A stretch of 64,000 nucleotides of DNA from Serpula lacrymans var. lacrymans S7.9 (lineage: Eukaryota; Basidiomycota; Agaricomycetes; Boletales; Serpulaceae): positions 943,087 through 1,007,086 of the forward strand of contig NW_006763292.1 of NCBI RefSeq assembly GCF_000218685.1. Direction: 5' to 3'. The translations under genes and the position numbers were made by a program. Position 1 is the first letter of the stretch. The number at the start of each line of letters is the position of its first letter. Below, piece by piece: positions 33,410 to 44,169 of this stretch. Under the pieces are notes generated by a model that was given only the letters and a program-made list of their open reading frames with translations, was not told where the DNA came from and ran no database searches.

Positions 33410-36400
33410 TAGGAATCTCCCCGTTTTCCTGATGAGTCAGACGCGGCAACCTCAATCGAATCAAGCTCACTGCCCACCAATAAGATGTTAAAACGGAATT
33501 TATCATCAAGTCCTCCTTGTCAAGGTGCACCCCAATATATTCTGGATGTTTTTCCCATTATTTAGATCAAACAGAACAATCCAAACAGAAAAAACTAAGA
33601 GTGATCTCCAGTGAGCGGATATTTATCCAGATACAACTGTTTTCTTCATTCTTCTACTAGGTTTTGTCGAAAGTCACAGCGAACAAGAGCCGTTGATGCA
33701 ATCATTGGGGCCTAGCACCTGTCGGCGAGATGAAGAAAGCGAGTCTATTCACAGTGGCAGCATGAAGGTAGTGGAAGATCAAGACTATAACGCAGCTAAG
33801 TGCAATGCATCACAGATGTACGTCTCGTCGATCTCCCTTGGAAGAGTTATGTTCATGTCTGCACTATCAAGTGTTGAAGGAGTAGTGTTACAAAAAGAGA
33901 AAGTTGATTTGAATGGTGGCTGGCAAGCTGACGATCCGTCAGTCTTTTTTCTGTCCTACTTGCATGTCATACATTCTTATCGTCGCTATTAGGGTCCCTT
34001 ATGCCGCCCTTGTGAAAGCTTTTTCCTTAATCGAAGCCACTCCCAAGCGTTTAGAAAAAACTGCGCTCCTTACGACCTTCTTCTTACTTATATTGCAACG
34101 CAGTGCAATCGGAGATTCGAAGTCTCTTTTACAAGCCGTATACTTATGTATAAATCGGGTATATCTTTCTTCTTAGTAGCATGCGATGTGAACCTGAATC
34201 TTTTGCCAGTTAAGTCCAGATTACGTTGGTGTAGAACTAGGTATCGGAGAAAACCTCCTTGTCAAAGCTATTGGGCAATCAACTGGTCGCAGTGCCGCAC
34301 AGATAAAAGCTGACTTTAAGAAGGAGGGTGACTTAGGTCTTGTGGCTATGGTAATGGTTTCACCAACTTTTCATGGTTGGTAACGTAGTAACTTTGCCAA
34401 ACTCAGAAATCAAAAAAGAACCAAAAAACCCTTTTCAAAGCTAAACCTCTCACGATACCTTTTGTATTTTCAAGCCTTCAAGAAATTGCAACTTCATCAG
34501 GACACGCAGTGAGCGCAAATATAATCACCATATGTTACTTCATCACATTCATGATTTTTCCAGTCCCAAGGCAAAAAAGTTTCTATCATGGTGAAGATCT
34601 TGACTGCATGCCAGGGCTTTGAAGCGAAATATATTGTTCGTAGCTTGGAGGGTAAACTGCGAATCGGGAATGCGGAGAGGACAGTACTAGTAGCCCTTGC
34701 ACATGCAGCTGTGTTGGCTGAAATGGAGAGAGGTAGTATTCCATCTTCACTCGGTCCTTGATGCCAATGCTTACGGTCAATACAGACCAGGCGAAGTGGA
34801 CCCCGCATGAATTAGTAAACCGTCTTGACGAAGCGGCCAGGGTCATGAAAAGTGTTTACAGGTGTGTTTGGTCGTGGGGACTGGATATTTTGCTGACATC
34901 AATATCTAGTGAATTACCAACATATGAGAAGGTCATACCCGCACTTCTCGAAGTTGGCATTGCTTGCCTTCATGATAGGTGCAAGCTTACGCCAGGTATC
35001 CCTCTGAAACCCATGTTGGCCAAGCCCACCAAGGCAATCGGCGAGGTTCTCCATCGTTTTGAAGGCATGGACTTCACATGTGAGTATAAGTATGATGGCG
35101 AACGTGCACAGGTACGTACATTCCATTGTCGCTCACGCGTTGAGTTTACATACACTGATCGTAACAATAGGTGCATAAGATGGAAGATGGTACTATTGGA
35201 ATATTCAGCCGAAATTCAGAAGACATGAGTAAAAAATATCCTGATCTTATAGAGCAACTCCCGCGCGTGAGATCGTTACTGTTACTTTTTCGCTTTGATG
35301 TCTGATAGTCTACGTTTTGCAGTGCATACGAGCCTCAACCAACTCTTTTGTGATCGATGCAGAAGCTGTCGCAATTAACAAATCCACTGGCATGTTGATG
35401 CCTTTCCAACACTTGAGTAAAAGGAAGCGGAAGGATGTCAGATTCCAAGACGTTACAGTACACGTTTGTTTATATGCCTTCGATCTGTTGTATCTAAATG
35501 GCGAAGTGTGCTTTCATTTCTATCTGCCCTTTAACATCGGTTTGGTTAACGTTTTTCTCTCCTCAGCCTTTACTGCAGAAGGACCTTAAGAAGAGGAGGG
35601 CATTACTACGGCAGCATTTTCAATCTATCCCCGGTGAGTTTGATTTCGCAAAGGCTTCAGATAGTAACACGATAGACGAAATCGAAGCATTCCTCGAGGA
35701 AAGTATCAAAGATGGATGTGAAGGGCTCATGGTGAAGATGTTGGCAAGCGATAATAGTTATTATGAACCTAGTCGCCGAAGTGTCAACTGGCTTAAAGTG
35801 AGATGCTCTGTTATTGTGTGGCTACCCTCTTGTTGATGAGACCACGATACTAGCTAAAGAAAGACTACCTGCATGGAGTAGGTGATTCTTTGGACCTGGT
35901 AGTTGTGGGAGGATACTACGGCAAGGGGAAACGCGCTAATGTCTATGGTGCATTCCTTCTTGCCTGTTACGACACGAATACAGAAGAATTCCAGACGATT
36001 TGCAAAATCGGTACCGGTTTCAGCGAGGAACAGTTGCAGACACACTACGACATGCTGAAGCCGCTCCAATCACTCAATATTAGAGGCGACATAAAAGCTG
36101 GCGGAGCCCAACCAGATGTTTGGTTCGAACCTAAGATTGTGTGGGAGGTTCTTACAGCCGATCTAAGCTTGAGCCCTATTTATACCGCAGCCCAAGGACT
36201 AGTGCGCAATGCCTACTTGATTTTATCGTCTGATATTCACCTTATTTACTCTATGCAGATCGAAGAAAGGGGTATATCCTTGCGTTTTCCAAGGTTCATT
36301 CGGCCACGGGAGGATAAATCAGCCGAGGACTCCACGAGTCCTGAGCAGGTACGCCGTGCATGGGACTCACGCGCCCTTCTTTTGGCTGACGGCGATCGAT

Positions 36401-36485
36401 GGAGATCGCAGAGATGTATCAACGACAGACACTAATAGAAAGCAAGAGGAACACGAATGAGATAGGTGACGATGGATTTTGGTGA
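33410..36485 (+). CDS. LIG1: ATP-dependent DNA ligase I
   Basis: Seals nicks between Okazaki fragments and in excision repair, using ATP and an enzyme-AMP intermediate. The acidic N-terminal region (33.42-33.77 kb) is followed by the DNA-binding domain [17 protein letters not shown]. Well-defined exons: 33993-34158, 34210-34350, 34407-34508, 34564-34732, 34786-34861, 34910-35111, 35171-35266, 35323-35505, 35567-35797, 35854-36201, 36259-36348, 36405-36485. All join in frame. The catalytic motif is [10 protein letters not shown] (Lys is adenylated, exon 34910-35111); later motifs include [16 protein letters not shown] and GGYYGKGKR. The protein ends DDGFW. The first exon could not be fixed: no PIP-box exon is certain between 33.1 and 33.4 kb. 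Intact and probably functional. Confidence 0.9.
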
Positions 36486-36535
36486 ACTGCATGGAAAAAG
36501 TTCAATTTGTCCAAGGGAGAGCACACGGCGTCTAG

Positions 36536-37110
36536 TTATACAGAATTAATAGCACTTCCAGACAAAATATCACGTTTCTTTTCTCGACCACCATTATACC
36601 AGTAATTCAAGAATCGAGCCTGTTGTAATGACTGCGTTGTAGCATTTGTGGCATGGCAAGCAAATAGTAAGTAATTTCGCGGTTGAACTCGCCAAGCTAT
36701 GTGAAACACATCAGTTCACATCTTACGGATCGCAAATTTACAAACCGAATCGCATGAAAACCACCCTACAAAAGTACATATATATGTAAGCTAGTTAAAT
36801 CGCTTGTTCCAAGACTACTCACGAGTACAGCGCGAGCGCACTAGTCATTGTTCCTGAGATGACCTCCTCGTCTTTCCTCAAATCCGCTAGAGCTGCTAAC
36901 GGAAGACCCCAATTTGCTACCTATATAAATGAGGATTAATGAAATGCACGATCAAGGCAAAGAAGTTGCACTGGCTGGGCCCCAAAAATGAGTGCCTGCA
37001 GCAGTCCGGTTTCAATGAGTTATGATTCAAATCAAGATTGTACGAGACGCACTTAGAAAGTACTCGCGTGCAGCGGAAGACCGGATCCAACTGAAAAAAG
37101 TGGATGCCAT
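36536..37110 (-). CDS. MPC1: Mitochondrial pyruvate carrier subunit 1
   Basis: MPC1 pairs with MPC2/3 in the inner mitochondrial membrane to import pyruvate. Five exons join in frame to 118 residues: 37110-37053, 36995-36972, 36916-36823, 36765-36746, 36696-36536. Conserved stretches: [57 protein letters not shown] and [11 protein letters not shown]. Length matches the family. Two exons are very small (24 and 20 bp). The stop codon is 50 bp from that of LIG1, converging. A gypsy LTR sits 272 bp upstream of the ATG (37383). The acceptor of the third exon was chosen so that the family sequence is kept. Confidence 0.9.
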
Positions 37111-37382
37111 GACAAGTTAGTTATCCAAGATGAAAGAAAATATACAATCGCCACCAACCGTACTATATACCGCATTTCTGACTTCGTGGGAATCCTCAGT
37201 AAAAAAGCCCAGTCATACCAGACTCCAACCACTCAGCGGGGTGTTCTCCGACACCAAAATTGGTAAGTAAGTTTGAACATGCAGAGTCAACGTGTAGGGG
37301 GAAGAGACAGTTAGAATGGCACACTTTTCAAATCCTTTAGACAGCTCAAATGATCTCCTCAGAGGGTATCAACAACATCTTG

Positions 37383-39134
37383 TGTTACAATACACAATCT
37401 TCGGACCTTTAATTTTCATTCTCCTCTTCAACTTTCTTTTGTAGTTTTCACACACTGTGCCATGTGGCACTTTCCATCTTTGTTCAAACTCCACCTTCTC
37501 ACGCTGCACTGCGTTTTCCTTTTTAGCTACAAGTCTCTCATGCAGTTGAGCTGGTCACATGGGCTATGCCCCATGACATCATCAGCCACTGCCCCCATCA
37601 ACGGTATAGTACATATGTACAAACAACGCTGTAGTAGTATATAAACCTCAATAGATCCAGGAGACTCCTCAGCGAGTCCTCCTGTTGTTTACCCACAACT
37701 AACTCGGTCCTATCTTAAGGGGTAACCACTCCCTCTTCATTACTCTTTTGCTTGTCTGAGTTGTGTGCCAGAGTGACTAACTCTTGGTTGTTACGTCTTG
37801 TACATTTTAAAACATCAAACCTAAGTTATCAATGGCGTTCCATCTGCAGACCGATGGACAAACGGAGAGACTCAACCAAGAGTTGAAGCAATATCTCCGT
37901 ATATTTATTAATGACAGACAGACGGATTGGGCCAAGTGGCTAAAAATAGCCCAGTTCTCTTATAATATCAAATAGTCATCGGCTACAGGAAAGGCACCAC
38001 TCGAGGTCACTAGATCGTACCTCCCCAGAATGGGTGTAGAACCTGGCAAAAGCAAAAACGAGGCTGCTGGGAACATGGCCAAGGACATGAAGTCTGTCTT
38101 AGACAAAACGTGCAAGGCGCTATTTAAAACTGCAGAGCAGATGAAAGACAGGGCAGAGCGTAGACGCTCTAAGGCCCCTGACTACAAGGTCGGCAACCTG
38201 GTCTGGTTAGATACCGACCACTTAAAATTAAAAGATCGGCAGTCTAGAAAACTGACCAAAAAGTGGATTGGCCCTTACCGGATTAAGGAAGTCAAGCCCA
38301 ACGCAGTGGAGCTAGAACTCCCAAAACAAATGAGGGTAGTACCCACGGTCAATATTAGCCGTGTGAAACCCTACAAAGGGCCGCTGCTGGGACAGCGTGT
38401 AGACCGGCCTGGACCGGTTGTAGTCACCCAGGAAGGTGAAGAAGAGTTCGAAGTCGAACAGGTGGTGGATGCACGCTTGAAGCGTGGAAAATTAGAGTTC
38501 CTAGTCCTATGGAAGGGCTATGGAGACGAGGACAGAACGTGGGAACCAGAAGCCCATCTGGACAATTCCCGCGATGCTGTTCGCGAGTTTTATTCTAAGA
38601 ATTCCTCAGCTCCTAGGAAGCTTAGAGGCATGGATTCAAAACTTTTTAATTCTCTTTTTCAACCTATGCCTGAAAATTTAACTACTACCTCCGGTATTTG
38701 GTCGAGCCTGGAAGTCGAGCCTTAGAAGGGGGTAGTGTTACGATAACACAATTTTTGGACCTTCCCTTTACTTTTATTCTCCGCTTTAACCTTGTACTTT
38801 AGCTTTCACACATGGTGCCACGCGGCACTTCCCCTTTCTCACGCCGCGTTGCCTTTCTTCTTATTTTGGACACAACTCTCCCACACAGTGGAGCTGGCCA
38901 TGCGGGCTAGGCCCCATGACATCGTCAGCCACTGTCTCTATCAACTGTATAGTACACATGTACAAACAACCCTGTAGTAGTATATAAACCCCAATAGATC
39001 CAGGAGACTCCTCAGTGAGTCCTCCTGTTGTATACCAACTAACTCTCTGCATTCTAAGGGGTAACCACTCCCTCTTCATCTTCTTTATAGTGTGTTCCTG
39101 TGTGCGCCGGAGTAACTAACTCTTGGTTGTTACA
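37383..39134 (+). mobile_element. Gypsy family A deletion derivative (LTR-integrase end-LTR)
   Basis: 5' LTR 37383-37795 and 3' LTR 38736-39134, both starting TGTTACRATA and ending GGTTGTTAC. The 5' LTR passes almost at once (by 37.82 kb) into the integrase middle, CATCAAACCTAAG, so leader, gag, protease, RT and RNase H are gone. AGAAGGGGG precedes the 3' LTR. The flanking 5-mers do not match. Confidence 0.85.
37815..38725 (+). pseudogene. Integrase C-terminus with chromodomain, well preserved
   Basis: Frame with QTDGQTERLNQELKQYL, one stop at about 37975, then an open frame 38030-38725. It contains the GPY module KKWIGPYRIKEVKPN and the chromodomain FEVEQVVDARLKRGKLEFL followed by WKGYGDEDRTWEPEAHL. 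It ends at TAG 38725 just before the 3' LTR. It keeps many CpG sites that are TpG or CpA in the copies at 23 and 59 kb, so it is the youngest or least mutated copy. Confidence 0.8.
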
Positions 39135-39360
39135 GTTAATTTAAGCTTTCCACTATCCCATGTAGAACTTTTCTATATATACACAGTATTAATATATATT
39201 ATGAAGAATCACTCATGTATTTCAGGAATTCTTTGACAAAACCAGATAAATCTGTTAAGGACAAAGCCTAAAGGTGTCAGGCAACAAATAAGAAGCTATA
39301 TAACAAAGCACAATGCCTGGTCAAGTCCTTACTGGAAGGCGGTGAATCAAGGTATGAGAA

Positions 39361-39901
39361 TGAAGAGTATCGGTATGAGCGCAAATCCAAACTAATATTG
39401 AACTAGAGAACAATACATCGAGTATGTACTTCTCTATATAGTGAACGGCGATGGTCAGACCGAGAAAGGGAAGTACTGAGAAAGTGGTCTGACCAGCTAG
39501 CTAACCAATAAGAAAAAAGGAGAAAGTGGTCCGATCTATCGTATTTACTAATTGTATGAGAAAATGTATTGGTAAGGGATGTGCGATTGGCTGTATCAGT
39601 AAGCCCATGAGAAGGCGCTGACTCACAACCTTCTTTGCTCATCAATATTCCTCCGAAGTATTCCCAGACATAGCACTGGATCGTGGCTATGTCATCTGGA
39701 TATCTTCTCGAGGGTCGACAACAAGTCTTCCTCGTTGTAGGTACGATAGAATGTGAGTGTGAAGAGAGAATAAGAAGAAAAATGATAAAAGTAATAAGAC
39801 ACCTGCTGTAATCTCTAGTCCAAGGGCAAGAGGAGTGACAGGGATCGAGTCTGCTAACCACGACATGACGGGAATGCGATAAGAAAAATTGATTCCTCAC
39901 A
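39361..39901 (+). repeat. Solo LTR of the short-membrane-ORF family
   Basis: TGAAGAGTAT...CCTCACA, 541 bp, aligned along its length with 50652-51140. The flanking 5-mers do not match (GAGAA versus AAAGG). Orientation follows the copy at 50652, which precedes a plus-strand gypsy leader. Confidence 0.7.
39687..39866 (-). CDS. Conserved short membrane ORF inside LTR
   Basis: 59 residues starting MSWLADSIPVTPLALGLEI, with a Leu/Phe-rich membrane span at about residues 18-34 and a basic tail. The ATG is 35 bp inside the LTR edge. Against the copy at 50873-51106 the frame shifts after the span, but the other frame here still gives LCLGILRRNIDEQRRL, matching LCMGILWQEIYQQYRL there. The ancestral product was therefore probably about 77 residues. 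No known domain. Confidence 0.45.
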   Translation of the reverse strand: MSWLADSIPVTPLALGLEITAGVLLLLSFFFLFSLHTHILSYLQRGRLVVDPREDIQMT

Positions 39902-40181
39902 AAAGGAAGTGTCTAGCCACTTGCTGAGAGCTATTATGAGAGACTACAGGAGGTATACAATATCTAGAGTCCAATATGAGTAACTAGAGAATAGGAAGCA
40001 TTGGACTCTGCAATACTGTCCAAAGTTTTGTAAACAAAGGTGAAAAAAGCAGCCACAGAGGCAAAATCATAGAGAACACAATTAATACTGAATGGTAGAG
40101 GAATAGATAGAGAAAGGCATGAAAATATGTAGGTAGCACAAAGGTGCAGAATCACCAAAACTAACAAAATCCAGTCTCAGC

Positions 40182-40395
40182 TAATAAAACTAAGTGAAAC
40201 TCAGCCGCTGCCCGAGAGGCTATAGAAACGACTGAGGTATTCCAATACTAAACCCCCTACTACTTATAGTCGGAGGTGCTACTCGCTACAGTATAATGAC
40301 TCCTAGGAGAACAATGGTTACTCCATGGAGTGGTGGCTATGCTCCATGGAGAACAATGGCTGCTTTGGCAGAGACCGGGTTTATCCGGTTTTGTC
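40182..40395 (-). repeat. Copia LTR, short form
   Basis: Same family as 9044, 48904 and 63121, lacking the block that contains ACATTACATTTATTAG. Three palindromic decamers lie at 40300, 40321 and 40342. It adjoins copia integrase sequence without RT or RNase H between. Confidence 0.75.
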
Positions 40396-40523
40396 TGTGA
40401 GTTGTTTTCAGATGACTCGGTAGCTAGGTCAGCCACTGCCATAGTGTACTGGTGTGTTGCTGCCTCACTTTCCTCTATAGCTAACATCCATGCAAGATTT
40501 GTGTGCCCGTTTTTGTGCAGGTT

Positions 40524-41220
40524 TCAATGAAAGCCTGGTGGCTTTGGTCGGCCTTGACGCGGATGCTCTTGGATCTCAGGAATGGGGCGGATGGGTGCCC
40601 CTTCGACTGGATGAGGCTGGATAGGTGGCTCTGGCACTTGTTCTGGGGCTAGCAGTTGTGCCAAAAACACAGGTGCATTTTCTTCAGGCTCTTCATTTGC
40701 TAACATGTTCATTTGTAGGTCATCTTGGACTGGCTCTTCAACCACATCAAGCAGGAGCAGGTCATTTTGGCAGTGGCTCGAGGCACTCATCTGGATTGAA
40801 AAGGACATCTCGTTCAACAGATACGGTATGTTTGTCTGGCCAATATATCCAGTACCCTTTGAATTCTAAATCATATCCCATCTATCTTTCAATTTTAGCA
40901 TGGGACTGGAGTTTTCCTGCATTCAGGATTTCAATGTAGGCCATACATCCGAATTCTCCAAGGTCCCTTAGGTCTGGTTTTTGGCCACATGCCATTTCAT
41001 ATGGTGTTTTGCCTTTAAGGGCCTTGGTAGGGGATCTATTTTTGATCCAAACCATGTGTTTAACTGCTTCACCCCACAGCATTCTAGGCATTCCAGCTGA
41101 TATCAGCATGGCTCGAGCTAGCTCAAGCAGCATTCGGTTTAACTGTTCTGTGGTGCCATTTTGCTGGGGCGAGTCATGAACGGTAAGTTCACGCACAGTT
41201 CCTTGTTTTTCTAGATGCTG
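40524..41220 (-). pseudogene. Copia integrase C-terminal fragment
   Basis: The minus strand reads VHDSPQQNGTTEQLNRMLLE (catalytic region near the conserved Glu) and VWIKNRSPTKALKGKTPYEM, followed by a Pro/Glu-rich linker. A stop near 40882 and frame changes break it. RT is absent; the fragment ends near an LTR of the same family. Confidence 0.75.
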
Positions 41221-41249
41221 ATCATGTTTGGTGCTTGTAGTCTATCTGC

Positions 41250-42100
41250 CACTTTGCAACCTTTCACAACCTTACTATGACCTCCTGCAACCTATCCTAT
41301 CACAACTATCATATTTTTTCCTATCTTCACTGAATGTATAAACAACAACAAATATTTAAAATTAAGGCTCAACATAATGTTGAATATTTAATAAGTTCAA
41401 CACACATGATGTGATTTAAAATACTGTCAAGATTTTTCTATATGCAAGATGTATCATAAGCAATTTCTTTTGGTCAAGCAAGATATATTGTTTGGTCAAT
41501 ATCCTGAGTACTACAAATGTTGATTGTATTGCACACAGACATTTTAAATGCCCTTTTCAAGTAAAATGTTGTGGAACTATAGCTCAAAAATATGTTGTGA
41601 CAATGATAATATTATAACAAAACTTCAACACAGAAATTTTTTTTTTTTTATTTTTTTTTTAGAAAAACATGAAATCTTGTGAGTGTTTTGTGGCTTGCAA
41701 AATGAAGTGATTTCTCTGATATTTATGTTAAATATTAATGTACCCAATATCATGATCAAACTTGAACAAAACTTAAATATTTGCTTTAGAAAAAGTGGCA
41801 CAGAAATTGAGCATCAAATAAATATTTCATATTGTAAAATATTGACAAAAGTATTTGTTTTGATGTATCAAAATGGTGGAAGAATTGTGGAGGGAGAGTT
41901 TAATAATAGTCACCCTGCTGTACATGAAAGAATGTGAACAATTATGTAGAATTTTGACCTAGCAAGCTGGTCTGCAATCCTTGAAAGTTCCTCAAATGAT
42001 GGCCTGGACTTTGCAATGCTTCAAGAGAACTATGGTCTGACTTTTGTTTTTCTACCTCAGTCCTCCAACACTCGAGACATCGACATATTCCAGCATAGCC
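41250..42100. other. AT-rich spacer with T-tract
   Basis: Very AT-rich, including a nearly pure T run at about 41638-41662. An open frame at 41683-41937 reflects composition and resembles nothing. No gene supported. Confidence 0.5.
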
Positions 42101-42102
42101 AA

Positions 42103-43695
42103 TTAGCTGGTGTATTTGTTGAAGGCCAGGCTTTGATGCATAGATGCCAGTTTCTCTGGGCTAGCAATGTCACGCATTAGGCATGTGTCATCGTCTCTGG
42201 CAGCTACAGGACTTATGAATACACGCCAAATAACGTCAGCACAAGCCATCTTGAGATGAAAGAGACCAGGGACATAGATAATACGTTGAAACCAATCCCA
42301 TGGTGTCTGCTCAATTGCGCATCTCTGCTGTACAGCTTGCAGACGTTCCCCAGTTCCAAGATCACCATGAAAGAGCACAATGTATGGTGACAAGTCCAAA
42401 TCCTCATTTTCTATTGACCCGCTCTCATCAAATCCGCCCTGGCTCATTAGCTCAACAACAGCAAATATATTCCCAGATACAGTGGAGTTATTTACATCCA
42501 TGGCTTTCATAGCGACAATGGGTGTTGTAACAACCAGTATGGGCTCTAACATGTCAGGTTCATTGATGACTGACTTAAACCAACCAAAATAGGATGGCCC
42601 ATGATGGCAGAGGTCATGTAAAAAATTCCACGAGTTGAATCTTTGGCATTGATTGAGGCCAGAGTCATCTTGGGTGTCAGGATGGATACTAAACAATTCT
42701 TAAACAGGCCACCCCAGTGGGAGGTCTGCCTTCAAAGCATCTGAATTCCAGATTGACTGTTTCCAAAGCTTGTCGGAGCATTGAAGGTCTTCTCAAGTGA
42801 CACCATGTTGAAGCGGGAACATGAGACCTGAGGTAAGGTGTTTCAATGATTCAGTTGATTTTTCTGATGAGGGCACTGCAGATTTGAGGTCGATGTCAAA
42901 GTTGTCGTATGCATAACCAGCAAGTAGGCTTTGGCCAAGAGTTCTGAGAGCCTGGTGTGAACACATAGAGAGTGACTGAATGGCACTGTGAATGGTATCA
43001 ATTGATACTGAACTCCTATGCAAGCTAATGTGTTGATGACAATTTCAGGTGTATGTGATGAATGAAGAAATATCCCGAGGATACTCTGCAGCGTGTTGGA
43101 TTTTTGGTTTGTACTCTGCATTAAGATACTTATTACAGCGACTTTCTTCTAGGTAACCTATCAATTTATTGGCCCAGCAAAGCTTGTATCATACACTTAC
43201 AACAGTGAGTACAGCCTCTCGCCGTTGTTTCCATCTAATGCTGCGGATAGGCGGCTCGCTCATCAAAATATCAGCCATCTCTTGCTGACAACAGCAACCC
43301 CATCAGATCCCACAGTACTGGTGCATCTTCTTGAAATTTTTGCACCATATCATCCGAACAGAACCACTCAATCTGTTCAGATGTTGCTTTGGCTGCATTG
43401 AAGTGCCAGCCGTAGTCTTCAGATGAGAGCCTGTGGAGCTCAGTAATGCAGTCTGCCTTGATGTCTTTTATTACCACAGGCGTGCTGTGACCATTCCTGT
43501 TTGGATGATCGCGTGAATTTTGATAGTTGCATTTGCATAAGATTTGGTGGAAGGTTTCTTTTTGAGACTGTATGTTAGACACGAAAGGGTGGCTTTGATA
43601 AGATGGGGAACACAAAATGTGCTCGAAGAATTGAAGGGGTTGTATGCCTGTTGATTGAAACACATTGAGGACAGTTTCAACATGATGTTGCATTG
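42103..43695 (-). pseudogene. DUF6589-type agaricomycete protein, probably truncated
   Basis: The minus strand gives an N-terminal part (43.69-43.27 kb) and, after an intron, QSILGIFLHSSHTPEIVINT and SIDTIHSAIQSLS (43.1-42.95 kb). GYAYDNFDIDLK (42.9 kb) follows. The last part has LFHGDLGTGERL and LFHLKMACADVIWRVF, ending near 42.1 kb. I associate these with DUF6589, an expanded agaricomycete family of unknown role often next to transposons. Frames join across plausible introns near 43.25-43.12, 43.03 and 42.8-42.7 kb, but the expected C-terminal half is missing. Confidence 0.6.
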
Positions 43696-44051
43696 TATCT
43701 GATTGAACTGATCTACTGATGCATTTGGCTTCTGTGCAATAAGCATCGCAGAATGTACATGTATTTTTTTATTGTCATTTTCTCAAAATGGAAGGAGCTT
43801 TCAGAAAATACAAATCTGCCTATTATTTTTGATAGTCCGCTGTCACCATGACTGTGGCGGGCCAATGTTTACCAATGTTAAGTGCAAGCCGCTGTGGAGA
43901 GAGAGCGAGGATCAAGGTTATGCTGGGCATGAATTTTTATTATATCTTATCATTCTTGCTCTAGCAATTATCCTCCTCTCTCGAAACAGTGCGGCTTGGC
44001 AGGAGCCTGGTATGAGCCTACAATTTTACCTCCAACAATTAGACTGACGAA

Positions 44052-44152
44052 ATCACATGCCAGCGGCTGGCACTGCAATATTATTCACACTCCGTTTAGT
44101 CTTCACTGGTGATCTCACGCGCTAGTTTATCGATATGAATTTGGCTGCAGAA
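44052..44152. repeat. About 95-bp dispersed repeat, copy 2
   Basis: Pair of 7950-8052, here directly downstream of the FCP1 stop. The left edge carries a perfect hairpin TGCCAGC/GCTGGCA. Confidence 0.55.
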
Positions 44153-44169
44153 GCGTTACTTGTCAGTCA

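Noticed and set aside
37378..39139. Intact target duplication for the gypsy derivative
   Set aside because: The flanking five-mers (CTTTG and GTTAA) do not match, so it may be a recombined product.
41683..41937. 84-codon ORF in AT-rich DNA
   Set aside because: Composition-driven; no motif, no splice context, next to a long T tract.
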